From Tretioscincus oriximinensis (taxonomy: Eukaryota > Chordata > Lepidosauria > Squamata > Gymnophthalmidae), in the NCBI GenBank assembly GCA_022410635.1, contig JAJVDF010000455.1:332870-396869 (forward strand): DNA of 64,000 nt, read 5' to 3'. Made by a program: the position numbers and the translations under genes. The notes beneath the pieces are model-generated. The model ran no database searches. It saw only the letters and a list, made by a program, of their open reading frames with translations, and was not told the DNA's origin. Shown here one piece after another: positions 55,736 through 64,000 of this stretch; position 1 is the stretch's first letter, and the number at the start of each line of letters is the position of its first letter.

Positions 55736-57590
55736 CAAGACTGGGCAGCTCAAATAGATGCTGGCCTGGCACAGTTTGAAATTATCTCCAAACAGAATGT
55801 AACCTACAAGTGTAGGAAAAGTTCATAAAAAGTTAAATGTATTAGACATGTGGAAATAATTATTTGATCCTCTCTGAATAATGTCAAAAAGGGGCTACAT
55901 TTACTAGATGCTTCACGTAGCAAGCCTAAACTCACCTTGATACTCAGGGGTTACTTAAAGTGCAAGTAATACTGCCCCAATGATGGAAGCAAAAAATAAT
56001 AGTTTGTGGCACTCATCAGTTTCCTAAATGTCAAGGAGAGTTGGAGCTTACTAAGGCTCTGTTTGCAGAGGCTCAGTAATGTGCTTTAGGATGCAAATGC
56101 ACTAGGGCTAAAAATGGATCCAACAGTGGATTCTCTGTTATCTATGTGCATTTGGTCACCAGTAAAACCAACTAAGGAACACTCCCACTTCCTCCTCCTC
56201 CTCCTCCTTCTCATATGCAGAAAAAAGCTTCTCTTCCATTTAAGTTTCATTCTTCAGAGGCAGTTTGAGAAGGGAATCGATGCAGACCACTTATTCTAGT
56301 ATTAAGAATGTTCTTGGTCACATGGTAACAAAAGATGACCGTTCACAATTAGAAAGACAGGCAGAGCTAGTTGACAAAGGATTGCTGAAGTGTAATTCTT
56401 GTAAATTTAGGTTTTGATAGAAAGGATATACTTATTGTTTCTTCTTTTCATCGTGTTATTATAGTTCATTATTTTTTTCTGACTCATATTGCCATTTCCT
56501 TTTTATTTGCTATAATCAAATAAAAAAAAGAACTGCAACATACCCGTGGAAAAGACTTATTTGAAAGCAGAAAGGCAACAGTTCTAAGTATTAGAATCCC
56601 TTGGTGAGTGTGGCTAAACCTTGCCGTTTCCTCTGTGGTGAACTATTAAGCCCGTTTTAATGCTTAGTGCTAAAAATATTCTGCTTCACATAAATCAGCT
56701 TTATTCGCTACTTTATTTAGTTATCATTCTTATTACTGCTTCATTATATTTCATTATATTTCTGGTTCATAACCACTGATTTATGTGGAACAGACTGGGA
56801 AAAGGGTTGCATCTCTTCCTCATGTTATTGTGATGCCAGAATTAAATCTGCAGGTATATGTTTGGGCCTGGTCACTTTCCTGCTTTTTTGGTCTTAAGGA
56901 ATGGGCTTAATTAATTTTTGGGGGGATTAAACAAAAAAGAAGCTGATTAAACTAACCCTTGAAGGCTGAAGGTTTAAAAGTAAATGTGTGACCGTAGTAG
57001 AGTTCCTTATGTGGGACCTTTTTACATCCCAAGATACTGTTTATCAGTTCATATGACAGCAAGTTGAAAATGGAACAAACTATATGCAGCTATGGGAGGG
57101 GAGGAGGATCTGTCACCAGGTATTTTGAAAGCAAGAAGTGGGGGAACAGTCTGGATGGGGAAAGGGATGATGCCCTATTCTAGCCACTAAAAAAAGTGGC
57201 AGCTTAGACATTGCAATATTTTAAAGCCAAGAGATGAGGGGCCAAGGAGGAGGAGAGGTGAACAAGAGCTTACAAGTGGACATGAGGCAAATTACTCAAA
57301 AGTGGGTAGCCTAAGCAGCCTGTGAGAATGAATGAAGGTATAGGAGGAAAGATGATTGCCAATGGGATCCACTCCAAACCCCCTCCGATCAAAACAGAAT
57401 TCTGCACTGCTGCGAAAATAAAAACTCACTCTCAGTGCAAGAGTGGAAATAGGGGAAGGGATAGGGGATGAAGTGAAAAGTCCCTTGGAGCTTGACTGAA
57501 AGCCTCCTAATTCAGTCCAACCCAGAGCCCTGGGACTCATTGGATACTTGCTGGAATCAGCTCTTTCACTCCCATCTTGATTGGTGAATG
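55736..57590. other. Unassigned stretch
   Basis: CTAAGGCTCTGTTTGCAGAG at about 56051 is shared with 31455 (probable MITE end). A (TCC)n run lies at 56190-56212. No gene recognised. Confidence 0.35.
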
Positions 57591-57763
57591 ACTGTTCAGA
57601 AGGGAAGGAAGAGGAAAAGAATGGGAAGAAAAAGGAGGATATGATATGTGGTGAGATGAGAAGATGGCTGCTGCTGACAAAAGGAGGTAAGAGGAAAGGA
57701 GAGGTAGAAAGGAAGGAAGGCGGGGGAGGGGATATAGGGAATGAGGAAAGAGAGAAAGGATAG
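57591..57763. repeat. Purine-rich low-complexity tract
   Basis: Runs of GGAAG, AAAGGAGG and GGGGAGG dominate the plus strand up to the TSD of the LTR at 57764. The open frames on both strands reflect composition. Confidence 0.7.
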
Positions 57764-57769
57764 GGATAG

Positions 57770-58468
57770 TAACAGGGGTTTGCTTACCACATTATAAGGT
57801 GTCTGCAGATCAGAGGCAGCTGAATCATCAGGATACGGACACGTGTAGAATCTGACTCCCATCAAGAACTCACACAGAGGCCATAAACTTAGACCATGAG
57901 GCAAGATTTAGGAGGCCCACGTGGGTCATGGAACCTCCAGAGCACCTCTGTGCACTGATTTTTATTGACATCAAAACAGAAGGCATGTACAAGAAAAAGA
58001 CGTCAGAGAATGGGAGTTCCGAAGGTGTGGTTTGGGGCGGATCGGAGGTGGGCCCAGGTTGTGACACCTGTGTGACGTTTCTCCCTCCTCCAAAGGGGGC
58101 GCAGCCTGTGTCAGGAAACTCCAAATATGGGTATGGTTTGAGCGATACAAGATTGATCCCTGTAGCTTCCAGGACCTGTGACCGGTCTTTCACCCCATGG
58201 AGAAGGGTGGACAAAGAACTTCCTCTGGGCTTTCCAGGCAATTGACTAATGCCATTAAGCCAGGGCTACAGATACAATGGGTGTCCCAAGAGATAATGGG
58301 CGAAGGTAAACTTGCTAAATGGGTGTTGCTTCAGGGCAGGAAGAGAGATTAGCTTCCTTGCAACACCCTGTGCTGGGAATTTCCCAAAACTTTTGCAACA
58401 ATTCTTGTATATTTTATATTAAATATATTATGCCAATTAATATATATCACTAATGGCGAGCCCCGACA
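57770..58468 (-). mobile_element. Solo LTR of an endogenous retrovirus-like element, intact
   Basis: The 699-base unit is flanked by GGATAG (57764-57769 and 58469-58474). Minus-strand ends are TGTCGGGGCTCGCC and CCCCTGTTA, i.e. TG...TA. The minus-strand AATAAA is at 57961-57966. It is the same family as 33243-34359 and lacks that copy's insertion, so it serves as the empty-site reference. No retroviral genes remain. Confidence 0.92.
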
Positions 58469-58554
58469 GGATAGAAAGAAAGTAGCGAATAAGTAAGTGA
58501 GGGGACTGGGTGGAGAGAAGTAAGGAAGAAAAAAAGGATGGAAAGAAGTCAGAG

Positions 58555-58602
58555 AAGGAAGGGAATGACATAAAAGGAAGGAAGGAAGGAAGGAGTGATA
58601 TA
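58555..58602 (+). repeat. GGAA microsatellite
   Basis: GGAAG and AAGGAAGGAAGGAAGGAAGG runs within a longer purine-rich flank starting after the LTR at 58475. Confidence 0.85.
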
Positions 58603-58615
58603 TAAACAAACGGAA

Positions 58616-58672
58616 GCCACCCTGAGACCTTCAGGTATGGGGTGTAGTATAAATATAAATAAATAATATACA
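58616..58672 (+). mobile_element. L2-type LINE/SINE 3' tail scrap
   Basis: AAGCCACCCTGAGACCTTCA, GGTATGGGGTGTAGTATAAA followed by TATAAATAAATAAT, the same tail as at 18780 and 21960. Nothing upstream of the tail is retained. Confidence 0.7.
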
Positions 58673-59186
58673 GATGCCCCCTACTGCATATATATAAAAA
58701 AGCAATAGGCCTTGCTGTCACTATGAAACAATAACAAAGTGGGACAGCAGGTATATCAGTAAATATTGCTGTTACGAGAACTCAGCATCGTTGCTGGATT
58801 TTCCATAACAATGTTATTACCTACCACTCAAATTGCAATTACAGCTGTTTTTCCCAATAAAGTCCTGAGAAAATCATGGGTTTTAATCCATACATGGAGG
58901 CGTCCTCAATTTACTTATGATGTGTGTATGTTTCTTTCTAAATTGGTGCTCACTGAAATAATAATTTATGCTAAAGAGCAGAACATTTCATGGAAGTGGT
59001 ATGGAAAAGCCTCCTGAAGCTTCTGAGGACTGTCATGCAACGGCATGCACAAGAACAATGTGCTAAATCCCACTGGGAGGGAAACCTGCGGAAAAGCTAT
59101 TATGGCTAGTCACAGCCAATAATTTAGGGTTTTAATTTCCTCGCTTGTCCCACAGGCTTGGTGTATTCAGCTAAATGATTCTTACG
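58673..59186. other. Unassigned stretch
   Basis: No gene or repeat family recognised. Confidence 0.35.
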
Positions 59187-59994
59187 CCAGTGATTCCAAC
59201 CCAGTGTGCAGCAGCTGCAAAAAAGGCAAATTCCATGTTGGGGATAATTAGGAAAGGAATCGAAAATAAGTCAGCAAATGTTGTTTTGCCTCTTTATAAA
59301 TCTGTGGTGAGGCCACATTTGGAATACTGTGTTCAATTCTGGTCACCACATCTCAAGAGGGATATTTTGGAACTGGAGAANGTGCAGAAAAGGGCAACAA
59401 AAATGATCAAGGGTCTGGAGCACCTCCCTTACGAAGCAAGGCTGCAACGTCTGGGCCTCTTCAGCCTTGAAAGGAGACGTTTGAGGGGTGATCTGATTGA
59501 AGTGTACAAAATCATGCATGGGATCGACAGGGTGAATAGAGAAAAAATGTTTTCTCTATCACACAACACAAGGACCAGAGGGCACTCCTTAAAACTGTTG
59601 GGTAGAAAAGTGAGAACAGACAAAGGGAAGTATTTTTTCACCCAGAGGGTCATCGGCCTGTGGAATTTACTTCCTGAAGAGGTAGTGGTAGCTAACAGCT
59701 TGGATAGTTTCAAGACAGGACTAGACAGGTTTATGGACACTAAGGGTATAAATGGATACTAAGATAGTTGTCTGGATGTAGCCTCCGGGATGGAGCAACA
59801 GGCAGGACTTTTGAAATACCATTTGCAGGGAGTCACGAACAGGAGCAGCATATTTTGCTTACCTCTGTTCGGACTGCCCAGGTGCATCTGGTGGGCCTTT
59901 GTGTGACACAGAATGCTGGACTCGATGGGCTGTGGCCTGATCCAGTATGGCTCTTCTTATGTTCTTATGTTCTTATGTTCTTACGCAACTTGGC
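59187..59994 (+). mobile_element. CR1 LINE 3' end, best preserved copy
   Basis: One open frame (59175-59762) covers the C-terminal part of CR1 ORF2: KKANSMLGIIRKGIENKSAN, VRPHLEYCVQFWSPHLKRDI, YEARLQRLGLFSLERRRLRG, GRKVRTDKGKYFFTQRVIG, LDRFMDTKGINGY. The 3' UTR follows (ATGCTGGACTCGATGGGCTG, TGGCCTGATCCAGTATGGCT) and the terminal TTCTTATG repeats end at 59994. An N at 59382 is the only break in the frame. It lacks the endonuclease and the RT core, so it is a dead 5'-truncated copy, but the open frame indicates youth. Confidence 0.95.
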
Positions 59995-60229
59995 AATTCA
60001 GAGACTTTTTATGGCTTTTCCCACAGGTGTTATTTTGGCAGATATGGGAAAAGGAAAGAAGGAGGGAAGTAGAATGAACTGATCACAGTCTATGCCAGTT
60101 ACTCAAAGACATTTAATTTGTTTTATTCAAAACTTGCAATACCTTGTTGGTGCATTACTCTTGATTGGAGCCATCTGCTGATATTTAATTATTTGCATCT
60201 TTGCCTATCCTGTAACCAGAGATCTGAAG
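59995..60229. other. Unassigned stretch
   Basis: No feature recognised. Confidence 0.35.
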
Positions 60230-60365
60230 AGGGAATTACAATATGGCACATATAAAAACCTAATTAAAATGAATTTACTAAAACAACAAATAATATCTGA
60301 AAAGAGTGAAGACATTCTTGTTCAGCAAAAAAGTCTAAGGTCAAGAGATGTCTAAATACATTCAA
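60230..60365 (-). repeat. Interspersed repeat with LINE-type tail (copy 4, old)
   Basis: An A-rich middle (TATAAAAACCTAATTAAAAT, CTAAAACAACAAATAATATC) is followed by TTCAGCAAAAAAGTCTAAGG and AGAGATGTCTAAATA. This order parallels the 49578 copy (TTCAGCCAAAGGCCAGCTTA, AAGAGATGTG). Confidence 0.4.
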
Positions 60366-63300
60366 TGAATGCATACATATATCAAAGGAGGGACTATTCC
60401 ATAGTCTAGGGGCTATCATGAAGATGGTCTATGCAGTGCCTAGGTATTTCTTGAGATATTTGATGGCCTTTAGGGGCATCATGTTGTTTTCCATATCAAG
60501 GGAAGATTTAAACAAACAGGTGACTGTTGATCCTCTTAGCTCTGAGAAAATGACATATGAATGCACCCCAATTTTTGTAATTGGTGAAATGACGCAGGAT
60601 GTCACCATGGGGAACTTGATTTAAAGTGGTCACCCATTAATGTGATCCTCAGTGCTAGTTTTTGTCAGGGACAAGAGTAACTTCTGCGATTGTACATGAG
60701 AGATCTGCAATCTTCAGAAGTTGCTAGCGCAGTCCCAAGAAACTGTTGGAATCTCCTGATGACTGAACATCAAACCACATGTTTGCTTCTCAGGAACAGA
60801 AGCTAAGGTCTTTTTCACACTGAGCCTTACTCTAGATAATAAGGACCTGCCACCCATATTCTAGTGCAGACTAGATGTTTTATGAAATATGGGAATTCCT
60901 ATCCCCATCTTCCCAAGCCTGGGTTGGTACTCCACCAGATATCCTGGTTAACCCACTCAGATCTTTGGAATACACACTGGGTCAGTCCTTTCATCCGCAA
61001 TAGAGTCAAGGATTAGAGATTATTTGTTTTGTTTTGACCTAGCAATTAATAATATAGGTTTTCAGCCCAGTTCAAAACCAGCTTTTTTTCAGGGACTGAA
61101 AATGATTTTTCATATTTTAGCTAGACTGCAATCTAAGTGCAAGGTAGTTGATGCAATCTACCTGCAAGACAGAGATGATTCAATTGAGTTATAAGTAAAG
61201 ACATCTCATGACTCGAGACCTTTAGCAGGATTGGTCATAACTGTGTAATTATGTAATATAGTATCTTGAGAGTTCTCTCTCTTGCAGATGTTGATGCTAC
61301 TGGTGCTGGACATGCTGTTGGAGTATGAACTGGTACAGGAACTCGAATAAAGACCCACTTCTGGAGTGAACGTTTTTCTGTTCTGTGTGATTTCTGCCAG
61401 GATGTTCCTGGATCGCAACCTGGTTTTTACCTTTGCTCTTTTAGCTAAACTATCACTCTGAATTTACACAACATTTTTCTGGGTTTTAGTCCATTTCTTT
61501 AGGGCTAAATATGGTTCGTAGACATGGTTGTGATCAGGGTCCACAGGTCCCTTCTTTACTATCTCACATATCTCTTCATGTCCATTAATACTGAAGTGAG
61601 ATCCCAGGATTTCTCTTCTCAAATGAAGAACTTCATTTCCTGTCTTTGATCTTTCTGGCTGGGAAATTTTCCTTCACACAGGAAATGTTTTCAGAATTCA
61701 GTATTCACATGATGTGTCTATCACAAAAGAATGTGGAATTAGAAAGTGTGCAGCATTGACAGTAGGATGCATGAGCAGGAGAAAGTACATTTATGCTGTG
61801 CTGTTTACTGCATCCTTCTAGTTCACCAATGGGCACCACAAGAATGCAAGGGATTATGGATCCTCTGTTTTTAAGGTATTCTTATGGCACAATGGTGGAA
61901 ACTACTCCTCAACAAATGTTGATGCGGTTTTGCACAGAATAGCAGTCTTATAGTGTTTAGTCTATCATTAACTCTGCCTATTGTGATCTACTTCCTTTTA
62001 ATTGTCTTTCCTTCCACCCCACTAGAAAGGACTATAGTCTCCCTATGCTCAGATGACATTTAAACTATAGCATTCATCAGGAAAAACATCATTGCACACT
62101 ATTTTCTACAATTCTGTCACCAGGCTTAATCGTCCATGACCCCAAAGACTTTAAAAAGGCAATTTTGGTGTCCTTTATTTTAAGCAATTTTCAGACAGAA
62201 GGCCAAAATTTGACTTCAGTGCGTGCTGAAATTCTGCCAGCCCCAGTTGATGCACAGTGTCTCAAACATTTTTTTTGATGCGTGCACGATTACATATTTC
62301 TTTTAGCCATTATTTTTATGAATATATTCAGTGACAAGAAATAGCTTGTTTCCAAGACAACAGGATTCAAACACCAACAATTGATTGCTTGAAAGGAGGC
62401 CTCCTGTCTTTCATTCCTTTGAAGAAACTCACAATTTGATGGGCAAAGTGCCAAAAATAATTAGATGGAATAGCTCTGTAAACCCCACTGGAAGCAAACA
62501 GATCAGCTGAAAGGATTTTCTCACCTGAAATCAGGAAAATCAAATCAACATCTGGATGAAACCATTCGGTTGAATACTGGAATACACACACCATGGGAAG
62601 AAGGGGTAAGAACATCAAGTGCCATTTGTTTAAACTGATATTGGAAAGAGGGAAGGGCAAGAGACAGAATTTTGTAACTTGATGGGGTTTTCTAGTGAAA
62701 TAAGTGGGCAGGACTATTAAGTATAAAATAGTATCACTCAAAGGAAAGTAATTATCATTTCATTTTTATTCGCTTTTCCCGTTGCAATTTCCCATTTTTT
62801 ATGTTGAGGACAAGAGACTTCTGCTGTGTGGTGTGAGAATCAATTCAGCCACCCTAGGAGTATGCTAATCTTTATTACAATATTTGTTGCCCCCAAATTA
62901 CTGCAGAATAAGATTACTGCTTTTCAAGGGAAAATTAGTGAGATTTCACTCTCTTTCTCTTCCTTTTTGTCTTTCTTTGACCTTCAGTTCCAAGCATCCA
63001 GCTTGTTCCCTTTTGCACCTACGTGCAGATAATTGTCCATGTTAAAGAAAAAGGGCATAATTGTAGAGTCTGTGCCAAAGGGAATTATTGATCCTGCAGA
63101 GGTGAATTTGCTGGCAGGCTGATTCTGTTTTTTTTCTTTCTTGCAGAAGCTATGTTTTTCCTTTGTAGAGCAAATTGTGATAAAGCCTAACAATGCCATG
63201 TTATTGGAAAGTCTCTAGGAAGCAGCATTCAGAACCCTTGCTGGATTGATGCTGGGCAAGTAATTGAATGTTTTAATATTGAAGCACTCTTATGCTGGTG

Positions 63301-63813
63301 AGACATAGGGTTTCCGTTATTAGCTGAAAGTAGAATTGATATGGAATTCATCCTGTGAAAGTAGTTAATATAGCACTCTGTTACATTCCATTGCTAGCAA
63401 GAGGATCTTGCAGCATTGGGAGCTGTACCTAGATACAAACTTTAAAATCCACATTTTTCCTTAATCTGAGGTTTTTAAGCTTTAAGAAACATCATTTTAA
63501 GTTTAGAGGAAATATTCCCCCTACAAAACATGTTTTATACTAGCAAGGTATACACATTCAGTAGTAGAAGAAATATGGGTCAGTGTTCAGACACAGCTCT
63601 CACTACATATGCCTCTCCATTTACCTGTGAAAACTTGACTCCTTAATGGACTGGGGCTGTTGTTCTGCCCCTTTGCATCCTCCGCACTATTACATATTAG
63701 CATCTGAAGAAAGCCCCTTTCTAGAAATTATCTTCCAAAAGTTTATTAGGCAGGTAATCCTAAATTGTGAATGCTAATAATTTAGGAGTTGGGTTAACAG
63801 TCTGGTAACCAAT
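60366..63813. other. Repeat-poor unassigned stretch
   Basis: No gene, RNA or named repeat recognised. A 124-codon minus-strand frame at 62367-62741 has no splice signals or motifs I recognise. The part at 62780-63300 is of mixed composition. Confidence 0.35.
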
Positions 63814-64000
63814 TTCAGAGAAATAGCCGTGTTAGTCTAGCAGAAAGTCCAGCAAAGGAGCTAGCAGTACTTTGAGACTAACTTGAGAAAAGTGGTTGGC
63901 ATAAGCTTTCGTAGACAGGTCTACTTCTTCAGATGCTGAGGGACTAATGTCAGGGTCAGGTATTTATAGGGAAATGTGTATGGGAGAAGACAAAGCATAT
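63814..64000 (-). mobile_element. Penelope-like element terminal repeat, runs off window
   Basis: Minus strand, from 64000 down: CCATACACATTTCCCTATAA, CTGACATTAGTCCCTCAGC, then the ribozyme-like motif and GAGACTAACACGGCTATTTC-like end at 63814. It continues beyond the window, so coding sequence may lie outside. It is closest to the copies at 9284 and 44335. Confidence 0.88.
63899..63936 (-). ncRNA. Hammerhead-like ribozyme motif in PLE repeat, intact pairing
   Basis: Minus strand: GCAT, CTGAAGA, A, GTAGA-CCTG-TCTAC, GAAA, GCTT, ATGC. The 4-bp stem I and the 5-bp stem II are perfect. The loop differs from the 9409 copy (CCTG for CGTG) without touching the pairs. Stem III is minimal and one extra A precedes stem II. 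Confidence 0.6.

Noticed and set aside
57292..57904. Minus-strand frames next to the LTR
   Set aside because: Composition effect of the purine-rich tract; no homology recognised.
59175..59762. 195-codon host gene
   Set aside because: The sequence is the C-terminal part of CR1 ORF2 with the CR1 3' UTR directly behind it.
62367..62741. 124-codon minus-strand frame as a gene
   Set aside because: No recognised motif and no splice or promoter context. Frames of this length are expected by chance.

Overview
The window looks like repeat-rich intergenic or intronic DNA from a squamate reptile (lizard or snake). I infer this from the mixture of repeats: SINEs with the tRNA-like head of the squamate Sauria family, many 5'-truncated CR1 LINEs, an L2 LINE, reptile-type L1 fragments, Penelope-like elements (PLEs), hAT and mariner MITEs, and solo LTRs with 6-bp target-site duplications (TSDs). 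Scattered N bases point to a draft assembly. I found no complete host gene. The only host-gene candidate is one short exon-like segment on the minus strand at 53898-54065.

Layout. 1-9 kb: an L2 remnant, old CR1 scraps, purine-rich DNA, then a PLE carrying the end of its GIY-YIG domain (8.5-9.0 kb). 9.3-9.5 kb: an inverted-repeat PLE insertion with a perfect 13-bp TSD. 12.9-18.9 kb: CR1, a SINE, a complete solo LTR (14955-15811), two inverted-repeat MITEs and a SINE with an L2-like tail. 18.85-22.0 kb: the most complete autonomous element, a decayed L2 with recognisable endonuclease and reverse transcriptase, preceded by a hammerhead-like fold. 24.6-28.4 kb: a hAT-like element with an 8-bp TSD, a foldback MITE and a 5'-truncated L1 with a 17-bp TSD. 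30-38 kb: a SINE, a solo LTR interrupted by a hAT MITE, several CR1s, a mariner-type MITE with internal 42-bp repeats and an L1 tail. 39-45 kb: a CR1 with its RT core, a possible reverse-transcribed mRNA tail, an LTR, a palindromic PLE insertion and an exact 155-bp tandem duplication. 45.3-49.5 kb is nearly free of recognisable repeats. 50-60 kb: palindromes, SINE, CR1 and PLE scraps, the candidate exon, another solo LTR and a well-preserved CR1 3' end. 60-64 kb is mostly unassigned, with another PLE running off the end.

The main theme is ribozyme-like folds. Two unrelated-looking sequence families share the order stem I / CTGARGA / A / stem II / GAAA / stem I. One is in the PLE terminal repeats (five or more copies). 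The other lies just upstream of the L2 coding region and may be part of its 5' UTR. Partner relations are also visible: a SINE whose 3' tail matches the neighbouring L2, and SINEs with a different, BovB-type tail. Insertion layers can be read directly, for example a hAT MITE inside an LTR and one MITE inside another. All assignments come from reading the sequence and from general knowledge of these families; no alignments were run.
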